Origin: Casp-Chloro-G3 sp002816715
GTDB taxonomy: Bacteria > Chloroflexota > Dehalococcoidia > Lucifugimonadales > UBA3495
Direction: 5' to 3'
Assembly (NCBI GenBank): GCA_027623815.1
Contig: JAQBUV010000059.1
Location: 1 to 15,366, forward strand
DNA: 15,366 nt
In this document: one piece after another, positions 1 to 6,995 of the stretch
How positions within the stretch are numbered: the first letter of the stretch is position 1
Layout: each line of letters opens with the position of its first letter
The notes under the pieces: model-generated
The model's input: the letters and a program-made list of their open reading frames with translations, nothing else
What the model was told of the DNA's origin: nothing
Databases searched by the model: none
Position numbers and translations under genes: made by a program

Positions 1-3
1 TAG

Positions 4-33
4 TTGACACCCATCGAAACCGGCGAGTATCAT
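4..33 (+). promoter_or_regulatory. Candidate sigma-70-type promoter upstream of the S49 peptidase gene
   Basis: TTGACA at 4-9 and TATCAT at 28-33 are separated by 18 bases. The -35 box is a perfect consensus match and the -10 box matches five of six positions. It would start transcription near position 40, about 70 bases before the S49 gene, and could drive the whole 112-3858 cassette. The same bases also read as an open 21-codon stretch, so this could instead be the tail of an upstream coding region. Confidence 0.35.
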
Positions 34-111
34 CCCTATATCTTTACCGGCGCTGGCGTGGACCGCTAGATGCCGAACTAAATAGCCCGTCCTCATCATG
101 TCCTCGGAGCG

Positions 112-1194
112 TTGATTTCAACCAGCGTGAGGAATAGATTGTCAGCAATAGGAACCGCGCTATCCAGGTGGTACATAGTAGGCTTGGGCCTCACTATCGT
201 AGGCATTCTGGTGGGAGCGTTGGCCTTTTTCAGCGTCTTCTCCGGCAAACCCCAGATCGGCGTCATCATCATCCCTTTCACCGTCATCAACGAAGAATCT
301 GCCTTCGTTATGACCTCCTACCTCCAGTACGCCAGAAACAATGATCAAATTAAAGGGGTAGTCATTGCCCTGAGCAGTCCGGGCGGTGGCGCTACTGCCA
401 GCGAACGGCTGTACATTGAGACCCGTCGCCTTCGGGAAGATAAACCCGTAGTAATAATTATGAACGACCTGGTGGCCAGCGGCGGGTTCATGATGTCTAT
501 GGGAGCAAGCCACACCTTCGTCAAGACCTCGTCGCTGGTGGGCAACGTGGGAGTGGTATCCGGCCTAGGACCAACCTTGCCCGCGCTTCCTCCTGAGTCA
601 GTCCTGTTCACCGGGCCATCCAAGTTGACCGGCAGCACCCGACGGGACTGGATCGGCACAATGGACCTGCTGAAGCAGTCCTTCGCCCAGATGGTAGTCT
701 CGGAACGGGGCGACAAGCTGCTCATTCCCTATGAAGAACTGGTTGAGGGGCGGCTCTACGCTGGCATGGAAGCAGTCCGGCTGGGACTGGCCGACGAGAT
801 CGGCGACGACAGCGCGGCCATCGACAAGGCGGCCAGCCTGGCCGGAATCTCCAACTATGAACTGGTGGATATCAACGTGGAGGTTGATCGCATCTTTGTC
901 CAGAAGGTTCGCCGTATCTTTGCCTCCTCGGACGGCGACTCGGCTGGCCTGGACCTCTCAACTCTGCTGGCTCTATCTCGTTCGTCTTCCAGTACGGCTC
1001 AAGGCGGGCCAGAGTCAATTAGCGCCGTGGCAGGTCTGGGCGCAGAGCAAAACCAGACGGTCAGCCTGGGCGACCTGCGCCGGTTTATGCTCACCGGAAG
1101 CCTCACCGAGGCTCAGGACGACCCCCTGCCCGGTTTCCCATTAGAAATAAATCGGCCAAATATCTATTACATGTATGCTGGCCAATATCCCTAA
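112..1194 (+). CDS. S49-family (SppA/ClpP-like) membrane serine peptidase
   Basis: This is probably a membrane-anchored serine peptidase of the S49 (signal peptide peptidase A-like) family, which uses a Ser-Lys dyad to cleave peptides at or in the membrane. Residues 21-43 form one hydrophobic membrane segment. The ClpP-like fold follows, with SSPGGG at 88-93 and the nucleophile motif VASGG around Ser123. The segment around GNVGVVSG (144-151) is typical of the family, and Lys171 in PSKLTGS is the likely general base. At 360 residues it is a short, single-domain version. The start is uncertain. TTG at 112 has only a GGAG two bases upstream, whereas the in-frame TTG at 139 has a well-placed GAGGAA. 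Its last 20 bases overlap the next gene, which suggests co-transcription and translational coupling. Family assignment is firm; the substrate is unknown. Confidence 0.88.
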   Translation: MISTSVRNRLSAIGTALSRWYIVGLGLTIVGILVGALAFFSVFSGKPQIGVIIIPFTVINEESAFVMTSYLQYARNNDQIKGVVIALSSPGGGATASERLYIETRRLREDKPVVIIMNDLVASGGFMMSMGASHTFVKTSSLVGNVGVVSGLGPTLPALPPESVLFTGPSKLTGSTRRDWIGTMDLLKQSFAQMVVSERGDKLLIPYEELVEGRLYAGMEAVRLGLADEIGDDSAAIDKAASLAGISNYELVDINVEVDRIFVQKVRRIFASSDGDSAGLDLSTLLALSRSSSSTAQGGPESISAVAGLGAEQNQTVSLGDLRRFMLTGSLTEAQDDPLPGFPLEINRPNIYYMYAGQYP

Positions 1195-2494
1195 GCTATC
1201 GCTATATATCCTGTTTACCGCCGCAGTCGCCCTGGTGTTTTTCCTGGGTGCCTTCTTCTATTTCAACCGTGGTGGTTACAACCCACCGGCATCGCCCAAC
1301 ATTCCCTTTGAACTACTTACTCAGACCACATCGGTAAACGGGCCCAGCGATTTCGTTGATGTGCCCAGGATGCAATTGCGTCGGGGCACCCTGCTGGTGG
1401 ATGCGGCGCACCGCAATGCGTTTGAACAGGCGGAGATCGTCACCTTGCTGTCACGGGTAGCCGACCGGGGCTACGATGTGGAGTTTGTTGGGGAATTTAT
1501 CCTGGTCAACGACGAGGAACGCATACCTTTACTTGAGGATAGACTGCGCCACGCCGACAGTTTCTTGATTATCTCGCCCAGAGAGCCATACCAGGGCACG
1601 GACATTGCCGTACTAGAGCGGTTCGTCGCCAGAGGTGGCAAGCTGCTGCTCGTCGCCGACCCCGATCGACCCCACGAAATCAACACGGTGGGTGAACCCT
1701 TCGGCCTGGAGTTTCAGCCCGATTACCTGTTCAACCAGGTTGAGTACGATCTCAACTTCCGGCACATCTTCGTCCGGGATTTTCAGCCGGATGAACTGAC
1801 CTCTGGTCTCAACGAAATAGTTCTTTATACCGCCGGGTCGGTCAAGTCATCGGGCGTAGGGTTGGCCTTTGCCGACGGCAATACCCAATCATCGGTGACC
1901 GGAACCGCCAGCCCCACCTACCCGATGGCTACCGGCGAGAGTCGCAATGTGCTGGCGATTTCTGACCTGACTTTTATGATACCCCCCAATAATTCGAGTC
2001 TGGATAACAACCAACTTATCTCAAACATCGCCGATTACTTGACCGACAGCGAAAGGGAATTTGAGCTGGCCGACTTCCCCAGTTTTTTCAAAGGCGATGT
2101 GAACATCCTATTGGGACAGCCCTCCCTATTTGACGCGGGAACCAAGCTCAAGAGCGAATTCTCCGGAATGCAGGTGCCGTCAGAATTGAGCGAACTGGAG
2201 GACATTGCTGTCGATACGGTGTTCCTGGGCCTCTACCAGGACGCCACAGCAGTCGATTCTTACCTTGAAGACAACCGAGTGACGGTCGGGGACACTCTCA
2301 GCATACCCTCGGCTTCCGACATTCCCGTCGAGGACACAGCGATTATCGCGCTCAGCCAGAGCCAGGACCGCCATGTGCTGATAGTATTAGCCGACTCGCC
2401 AGAGGCATTGAACCAGGCCATTGACCGCCTCACATCGGGAGAATTTCGGTCGGGGCTGGTGAACGACTTAGTAGGGGTGTATAAAACCGAATGA
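1175..2494 (+). CDS. Membrane-anchored DUF4350-like protein
   Basis: A 439-residue protein of unknown biochemical role. Residues 8-30 form an N-terminal membrane anchor, after which the chain probably lies outside the cytoplasm. Residues 71-165 look like the DUF4350/glutamine-amidotransferase-like fold: GTLLVDAAHRN, a helix ending RVADRGYDVEFV, ADSFLIISP, then LERFVARGGKLLLVADPDR. The segment LAISDLTFMIPP with NNQLISNIADYL (260-289) resembles the closing part of DUF4350 and GldG-like proteins. No catalytic Cys-His-Glu triad is evident, so enzymatic activity is not implied. It starts at ATG 1175 inside the S49 gene (20-base overlap) and ends in a four-base ATGA overlap with the lipoprotein gene. 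There is no good ribosome binding site before 1175, consistent with coupling to S49 translation. Family match is moderate; function is unknown. Confidence 0.72.
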   Translation: MLANIPKLSLYILFTAAVALVFFLGAFFYFNRGGYNPPASPNIPFELLTQTTSVNGPSDFVDVPRMQLRRGTLLVDAAHRNAFEQAEIVTLLSRVADRGYDVEFVGEFILVNDEERIPLLEDRLRHADSFLIISPREPYQGTDIAVLERFVARGGKLLLVADPDRPHEINTVGEPFGLEFQPDYLFNQVEYDLNFRHIFVRDFQPDELTSGLNEIVLYTAGSVKSSGVGLAFADGNTQSSVTGTASPTYPMATGESRNVLAISDLTFMIPPNNSSLDNNQLISNIADYLTDSEREFELADFPSFFKGDVNILLGQPSLFDAGTKLKSEFSGMQVPSELSELEDIAVDTVFLGLYQDATAVDSYLEDNRVTVGDTLSIPSASDIPVEDTAIIALSQSQDRHVLIVLADSPEALNQAIDRLTSGEFRSGLVNDLVGVYKTE

Positions 2495-3858
2495 GACTAA
2501 AGATTGGCCTGCTGCCACCGCTGGCTGCCGCGATAATTCTGGCCCTGGTGGTTGCCTGCGGATCCGCCGCCCCTCCAGCGTCCAACCCCAATCCCGCCAA
2601 CCAGCCCCCGACAACAACCCCAATCCCACCCGAGGCCCGGCAAGCCGCTCAAGATTTTGCCCGCGCCCAAAGACTTATCGAAGAGGACTGGGAGCGGTTC
2701 CACACCGAGTTTGACCAGTGGCGGGTTGGGTTGTCGTCTTGCGACTGGACCGCGGCGCAGGCAACTCTACGGGGATTCGCCGGTGACCTGAGTGAGATTA
2801 CCCAGCAGGCCAATAATTTACCCCGGTCTTCCTCAACACGGAGATTAGCCGACCAGTTGATTGAGTCAGCGGAAAAGGAGGCGGCCGGACTGCGCCGCCT
2901 GAGCGACCGGTGGCAACCAGACGCCACCGCGCTGTTTGAAGCCGTGGACAGCGCGCGCGCCGAAGGGCTAGCCTCACAGAAGGCTGTCGCTGATGATCTG
3001 GCCGACCTGAGCGAGTCCACCGGCCAAGACGCGCTGGACGACGCCAGGAAGTTCTCCACCGAGTTTGCATCAGTCAAGAAAGACTGGGCGTCACTCCACG
3101 ACGCCTATAATTCAGTGCGCGACGAGCAGGTCTCACTCAGGGCCGCCGATTCCGCCACCAAATTAGGCGAAGTGATCGACGACTTGAAAAAGGTTCAGTC
3201 GGCAGTTGACGATTTGCCTTCATCAGACACCAGCAAAAGCATGATTGCCGACTTGAAGAAAGCCGCCAAAGCTGAGCAGGATGCGTTGACCCAACTGAAG
3301 GAGAGCTTCGACAGTCAGGCTGAAGGTGATAGTGCGCCTTCTTTCAGCGACACCGACGCTAAAGCATCTGGCAGCGACGGTGTTCTGGAGCAGGTCGATG
3401 ACGACCTCAAGGACATTCTGGAAGCTTCATCGTCGGATAAATCGGATATAATCGGCGACGTTGACGCCTTCCGGCAGCAGTACGACTTGCTGGTGCAAGA
3501 CTGGGCCGCGTTCCATGACGAGTACAATGAATGGCGTCGCACCGAGGGTGGCTGCAACCGTGTTGAAGTCTCCAACCGACTGGGGGCATTCGCGTTGCGC
3601 TTTGGGGACATATCCAAGCGGGTGAATAATCTGCCCCAAGCCTCGTTTTTGCGGCCAATGGGTGATTCACTGGTAGATGCGGCCCAGCGCGAAGAGGAAG
3701 CCTTGAGGATTCTCCGCAACACCTGGCGGCCTTTTGCCACCGACGCTTACCGAGCGTTAGACCAGGAACGGGACAACGCACGCAGGTTGCGACGGCAGGC
3801 CGGGGTGGGCGTTCAAGAACTGATGCAACGGTTCGGTATGTCGCCCGACGAACTGTAG
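2491..3858 (+). CDS. Lipoprotein with three in-register helical repeats
   Basis: A predicted lipoprotein of 455 residues that I cannot assign to a named family. The signal sequence ends in the lipobox VVAC, giving Cys23 as the lipidated residue, followed by a Pro/Asn/Thr-rich linker (24-47). The rest is highly charged and helical. Three related units begin at Trp67, Trp199 and Trp338. Each has D-W-x-x-(F/L)-H, an (N/D)-(N/D)-L-P turn exactly 37 residues after the His, and an aromatic residue exactly 70 after it. Units 1 and 3 also share a Cys 13 residues after the His (Cys84, Cys355), which could pair in an oxidising compartment. A Ser/Asp-rich linker (276-320) separates units 2 and 3. It overlaps the DUF4350-like gene by four bases. 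A structural or binding role in the same envelope complex is inference. Confidence 0.8.
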   Translation: MRLKIGLLPPLAAAIILALVVACGSAAPPASNPNPANQPPTTTPIPPEARQAAQDFARAQRLIEEDWERFHTEFDQWRVGLSSCDWTAAQATLRGFAGDLSEITQQANNLPRSSSTRRLADQLIESAEKEAAGLRRLSDRWQPDATALFEAVDSARAEGLASQKAVADDLADLSESTGQDALDDARKFSTEFASVKKDWASLHDAYNSVRDEQVSLRAADSATKLGEVIDDLKKVQSAVDDLPSSDTSKSMIADLKKAAKAEQDALTQLKESFDSQAEGDSAPSFSDTDAKASGSDGVLEQVDDDLKDILEASSSDKSDIIGDVDAFRQQYDLLVQDWAAFHDEYNEWRRTEGGCNRVEVSNRLGAFALRFGDISKRVNNLPQASFLRPMGDSLVDAAQREEEALRILRNTWRPFATDAYRALDQERDNARRLRRQAGVGVQELMQRFGMSPDEL

Positions 3859-3913
3859 GGGACTGGTAGGTCCGCAAAGCGCTTGGGTCATCCAATTGTG
3901 CGGCTGGCCATTA

Positions 3914-3951
3914 CCCCCATTCCAGCCTTTCCCATCAAGGGGGAAGGGGGA
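3914..3951. repeat. REP-like palindrome between convergent genes
   Basis: A C-rich then G-rich imperfect inverted repeat, reading CCAGCCTTTCCCATCAAGG in its left part, sits between the convergent lipoprotein and M20 genes. It closely resembles the right-hand hairpin at 5160-5182, sharing the CCAGCCTT start and the CCCATCAAGGG centre. It may serve as a bidirectional transcription terminator, but there is no clear T-run. Confidence 0.6.
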
Positions 3952-3952
3952 A

Positions 3953-5035
3953 TTACAGCCCCTGAATAATCCGCTGGCAGACCTCAGCTCCTTCCAGAAC
4001 CTCTGGAATGATCACCGTTTCTTCTTTGGTGTGAAAGGCCCTGACGCCAATACCCACCGGCAACGCGGCAATCCCATTCTCAAAGAATACGTTAGCATCG
4101 GAGCCGCCGCCACTGCCTTCCAATTGAGGTTTCAAACCGGCGTCGGCCAGAGCGCGGGAAATCATTCCCACCGTGGGATGGGAGGCATCAACGTTGAAGG
4201 AATAGTAGGTGTTTTCAATCTCCAGAGACACCTTGGCCTCGGGATATAGGGCGGCAACGCGATCAAACACTTCTCGAAACTGCTGGGTGTATTGGTTCAG
4301 CTTGGACTGGTCGCGGCTGCGAATCTCACCGTCCATATAGGCAGTCTCCGGGATGATGTTGCGCTTCAACCCTCCCTCAATCCTGCCAATATTAGACGTG
4401 GTTTCGGAATCAATGCGACCCAGCGGCAATTGGGTCAGGATATGAGCGGCGATCAGCACCGCCGAGATTCCCTTTTCCGGTTCCAGCCCGGCGTGGGCGG
4501 CACGGCCTTGAATGTAGGCCTTGACCACGTTCTGCGACGGCGCGGCTACGGTGATACGGTTAACACCGCCTTCAGCGTCGAAGACCACTCCTCGCTTGGC
4601 CGAAAGTCGGCCAAAGTCCATGTGGTGAACACCCACCAGCCCGCCTTCTTCGGCCCGGCTGAAGGCCACCTCGACGGGCAGGTGTTGCGCGCCAGACTCC
4701 AGCACCGAGGTAATCCCTTCCAAGATGATACTGACTCCCGCTTTGCAGTCGCCGCCCAGGATGGTAGTGCCATCGGACCGAAGGGTGTCGCCGTGCAGCA
4801 CCGGCTTGATGCCCCGGCCCGGCTCCACCGTGTCCAGGTGCGCCGAAAGCAGCACCGGCTCGCCGACGCCGTCCAATTTGGCAATAACGTTGTTGAAGGA
4901 GTCATGGTGTACCGTAAAACCCAGGGCTTGCAACCTGGCTGTGACCTCCTGGTCCATCGCATCTTCTTCCCCGGTGGGACTATCAATGCGGATCAAGTCC
5001 ATCAGAGTTTTAAGCAGTCGCTCTCGGTTAGCCAA
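3953..5035 (-). CDS. M20-family metallopeptidase, PepT-like
   Basis: A 360-residue cytosolic metallo-aminopeptidase of the M20 family, probably acting on small peptides with two zinc ions. The metal and catalytic residues are all present: His66 and Asp68 in SAHLDTVEPG, bridging Asp96 in GGDCKAG, general-base Glu129 plus Glu130 in SRAEEGG, Asp153 in FDAEGG, and His335 in VRAFHTKEE. The dimerisation insert spans roughly residues 165-280 and includes GRAAHAGLEPEKG. The length fits the PepT-like type. The start is TTG at 5035, supported by a strong AGGGAGG five bases upstream. The gene stands alone on the minus strand between REP-like repeats. Family is certain; exact substrate (tripeptides or another amide) is not. 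Confidence 0.92.
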   Translation of the reverse strand: MANRERLLKTLMDLIRIDSPTGEEDAMDQEVTARLQALGFTVHHDSFNNVIAKLDGVGEPVLLSAHLDTVEPGRGIKPVLHGDTLRSDGTTILGGDCKAGVSIILEGITSVLESGAQHLPVEVAFSRAEEGGLVGVHHMDFGRLSAKRGVVFDAEGGVNRITVAAPSQNVVKAYIQGRAAHAGLEPEKGISAVLIAAHILTQLPLGRIDSETTSNIGRIEGGLKRNIIPETAYMDGEIRSRDQSKLNQYTQQFREVFDRVAALYPEAKVSLEIENTYYSFNVDASHPTVGMISRALADAGLKPQLEGSGGGSDANVFFENGIAALPVGIGVRAFHTKEETVIIPEVLEGAEVCQRIIQGL

Positions 5036-5040
5036 AATCG

Positions 5041-5047
5041 CCTCCCT
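5041..5047 (-). promoter_or_regulatory. Shine-Dalgarno site fixing the TTG start of the M20 gene
   Basis: On the minus strand this reads AGGGAGG, a near-perfect ribosome binding site, five bases before the TTG codon at 5033-5035. It decides the start even though the codon is not ATG. Confidence 0.8.
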
Positions 5048-5106
5048 TGGGTAATGCTGCGATCCAGGTGCCTATTACCATGTCAATCATATTTTGATTG
5101 GTGGCA

Positions 5107-5185
5107 TCCTCTCCCCTTGTGGGAGAGGAATGAGGTGAGGGGTATCACCCTCATCCCAGCCTTCTCCCATCAAGGGAGAAGGGGT
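5107..5185. repeat. Composite REP-like element of three hairpins
   Basis: Three palindromes lie back to back. At 5108-5128, CCTCTCCC and GGGAGAGG flank a five-base loop. At about 5130-5154, ATGAGGTGA is followed by its near inverse TCACCCTCAT, with one bulge. At 5160-5182, CCTTCTCCC and GGGAGAAGG flank ATCAA. The outer two are inverted copies of one unit, as in the bacterial interspersed mosaic (BIME) type of REP pairs. A third relative lies at 3914-3951. Confidence 0.75.
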
Positions 5186-5410
5186 CTAGCCAGCCCATTG
5201 TGATGACTCTCAATCCAGCGTTGACCCCGTACCGTGCTTGACACCGATCAGTTCCTGAATCAACCGTAATGGTACCATTCTGCCTGCCAGTATATTTTAA
5301 TCTCAGCCGCTTTAGAAGCGTCCCTTGAACTGCTCCCCAATATGGCCTAGAGTGAGCAGCAATCGAGTTACGCCGCTGTGCGGAATAAAACTAGACGTCA
5401 GAAGCCGGTC
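5186..5410. other. Intergenic stretch with a perfect 12-bp palindrome
   Basis: Together with the REP-like element, this forms the roughly 375-base spacer between the divergent M20 and CYTH genes. The sequence AATGGTACCATT at 5268-5279 is a perfect palindrome. It is followed 11 bases later by TATATT (5291-5296), a possible -10 box without a recognisable -35 at normal distance. The TTGACA at 5238-5243 has no matching -10. I see no small gene or RNA here. Confidence 0.4.
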
Positions 5411-6193
5411 ATGCTAGAGATAGAAGCAACCCTGATAATTTGCTCGGAGACACCTCAAAAGGTGGTGGCGAATGTTGCCGCACTGTCATCGGCGGGTCAA
5501 TACGCCTTGCAGCCCCGACCTCCGGCATCTATACGCGATTACTACCTGGACACTACCGAGCAAATCCTGCGGCAGGCCAACTTCAACCTGCGTTTGCGAG
5601 AAATCGATCAGGCTCTCTGGCTTACCCTGAAAGGCCCGCCGAAAAGACTGGCTGAGGGCATCTCAGAGCGACTAGAGCTGGAAATTCCCTGGTCGCCGGA
5701 TTCGCTGGCCCGTATCAAGGCGGATCTGGCCAGTAGAGACATTATGTTGCCAACAATTCCACTTACGCCCGGTTCCACCAGTCCCCTGGTCGCTCTGGCC
5801 GCTGCCGGATTGGAGACGATCCAGCAGCGAGATAACCACCGCCAGATCAGGAACATTCGGGACTGTGCAATCCCCGATAATCCGCCATTGGCTGAGTTGA
5901 GTATCGACTCGGTAGTCTACCACTTCGGGCAACGACCAATCCGGCACTACGAGGTAGAAATCGAGGCCAAGTCTGAAGCAGGGGTCACCGCGCTTCCCGG
6001 ATTAACTCAGGGTCTTGCCGACCAGTATCCATCAACGTTGCGACGGTGGGGACACGGCAAACTAGCCACCGGACGGGCGATAGAAGCCCTGCTTGAGCAA
6101 GGACAACTGGATAGTCTCCTTGGCAATGACGGTGAACTGATGCCTTCCGCCTACCTGGAAATTCTCGATCATTTGCAGTACAGGATGTCCTGA
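5411..6193 (+). CDS. CYTH-domain protein (triphosphate tunnel-type)
   Basis: A 260-residue protein with the CYTH/triphosphate tunnel fold; members hydrolyse thiamine triphosphate or tripolyphosphate, or make cAMP. The N-terminal signature reads EIEAT at 3-7, where the family normally has ExExK, so the final Lys is Thr. The rest of the tunnel is recognisable: LRLRE (60-64), LTLKG (71-75), ERLELEI (86-92), RQIRNIRD (144-151), a strand reading ELSIDS, EVEIEAK (181-187), and a late basic RRWGHGK (211-217). I chose ATG 5411 because the family begins a few residues before ExExK; GTG 5378 would add 11 residues. Neither start has a strong ribosome binding site. It lies upstream of moaD on the same strand with no obvious functional link. 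The fold is fairly sure; the reaction is not. Confidence 0.78.
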   Translation: MLEIEATLIICSETPQKVVANVAALSSAGQYALQPRPPASIRDYYLDTTEQILRQANFNLRLREIDQALWLTLKGPPKRLAEGISERLELEIPWSPDSLARIKADLASRDIMLPTIPLTPGSTSPLVALAAAGLETIQQRDNHRQIRNIRDCAIPDNPPLAELSIDSVVYHFGQRPIRHYEVEIEAKSEAGVTALPGLTQGLADQYPSTLRRWGHGKLATGRAIEALLEQGQLDSLLGNDGELMPSAYLEILDHLQYRMS

Positions 6194-6218
6194 AACCAGA
6201 GTCTTTTCGTTCACGATG

Positions 6219-6247
6219 CAGACAGACCATTGCCCCTTGTGTATACT
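6219..6247 (+). promoter_or_regulatory. Candidate promoter before moaD
   Basis: TATACT at 6242-6247 matches five of six -10 positions, and CAGACA at 6219-6224, 17 bases upstream, matches four of six -35 positions. It lies 17 bases before the moaD start and would give a very short leader. Confidence 0.3.
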
Positions 6248-6263
6248 TGAACCGAGGCCGAAT

Positions 6264-6509
6264 ATGCACTTGGTTGTTACTTTTTTTGCGTTGTACCGTG
6301 AGCGGGCTGGTCTACGTCAGCTTGCATTGGAGCTGCCCGACGGCGGGACGGTGACCGATCTGACCGACACGATCCGGCAGCGGTTCCCCAACCTGGCCCC
6401 GCCCGACGTTAAGATTGTAGTAGCGGTCAACGCCGAATACGCCGATCCCGATTTGGCGCTGCACGAAGGCGACGAAGTCTGTCTCATTCCACCGGTCAGC
6501 GGAGGCTAA
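6264..6509 (+). CDS. moaD: Molybdopterin synthase small subunit MoaD
   Basis: An 81-residue ubiquitin-like sulfur carrier. Its C-terminal Gly-Gly is adenylated and thiocarboxylated, then donates sulfur to cyclic pyranopterin monophosphate within the MoaD-MoaE molybdopterin synthase. The sequence starts MHLVVTFFAL, continues through LPDGGTVTDL and AVNAEYADPD, and ends LIPPVSGG, the expected terminus for a functional carrier. ATG 6264 is chosen because GAGG at 6254-6257 stands six bases upstream and the family starts at this beta strand; an upstream in-frame start at 6216 would add an unrelated tail. It is followed four bases later by moaE, so the two subunits are made together. No other molybdenum cofactor gene is in the window. 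Confidence 0.92.
   Translation: MHLVVTFFALYRERAGLRQLALELPDGGTVTDLTDTIRQRFPNLAPPDVKIVVAVNAEYADPDLALHEGDEVCLIPPVSGG
6501..6505 (+). promoter_or_regulatory. moaE ribosome binding site inside the moaD Gly-Gly codons
   Basis: GGAGG at 6501-6505 lies eight bases before the moaE ATG at 6514. The same bases encode the last two glycines of MoaD (GGA GGC), so the catalytic tail of one subunit carries the initiation signal of the other. Confidence 0.7.
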
Positions 6510-6513
6510 TGAA

Positions 6514-6972
6514 ATGATTGGGATTACGCACGAACCATTGAACCCGGAACAGATCACCAATCAGGTGCGCCAGGATGGCAACGGCGCGGTGGTGACTTTC
6601 CTGGGCACCACCCGCGACTCCTTTGAAGGCAAGCGGGTGCTCAAGCTGGACTACGAAGCATACGAGGAAATGGCCCTCAAGAAGATGGCAGAAATTCAGC
6701 AGGAAATCTGCGCTGAGTTCGGCATTGCCGACATCGCGATAGTGCACCGCATTGGCCCGGTGGACATCGGCCAGATCAGCCTGGTGGTGGCGGTGGCTTC
6801 GCCTCATCGCAAGGAGGCCTTCTACGCCTGCCATAAGGTGGTTGACCGGGTCAAAGAAATTGTCCCCATCTGGAAAAAGGAAGTCTTTGAAGACGGCTCC
6901 CGCTGGGTCGCCTGCGAAGACCACGAGTTCACCCACCCAGAGCCGGCTGTCCTCAACACAGACAATGACTAG
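6514..6972 (+). CDS. moaE: Molybdopterin synthase catalytic subunit MoaE
   Basis: A 152-residue large subunit of molybdopterin synthase, which converts cyclic pyranopterin monophosphate to molybdopterin using two MoaD thiocarboxylates. Visible family motifs are VTFLGTTRD with Arg34, LDYEAYEEMA, the HRIGPVDIG segment (78-86), SPHRKEAF with His98 and Arg99, and the active-site lysines Lys114 and Lys121 in VKEIVPIWKKE. Lys114 and Lys121 match the spacing of Lys119 and Lys126 of the E. coli protein. Length is normal. It follows moaD by four bases and uses the GGAGG at 6501-6505, so the synthase subunits form an operon. Downstream, the dockerin gene begins only about 23 bases later, but a functional tie is unlikely. 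Confidence 0.95.
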   Translation: MIGITHEPLNPEQITNQVRQDGNGAVVTFLGTTRDSFEGKRVLKLDYEAYEEMALKKMAEIQQEICAEFGIADIAIVHRIGPVDIGQISLVVAVASPHRKEAFYACHKVVDRVKEIVPIWKKEVFEDGSRWVACEDHEFTHPEPAVLNTDND

Positions 6973-6995
6973 CGCGGCACGTTAAAACCGTCGTG

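Noticed and set aside
3407..3895. A 162-codon minus-strand open frame over the lipoprotein
   Set aside because: The plus-strand frame has a lipobox and exact-register repeats, so this frame is a shadow; it is Arg/Pro/Cys-rich without motifs.
4292..5203. A 303-codon plus-strand open frame
   Set aside because: It is antisense to the M20 peptidase, whose catalytic motifs are all intact, has no family-like motif, and begins within the coding region.
5238..5266. TTGACA as a promoter for the CYTH gene
   Set aside because: No acceptable -10 element occurs 16-19 bases downstream (CAACCG or AACCGT).
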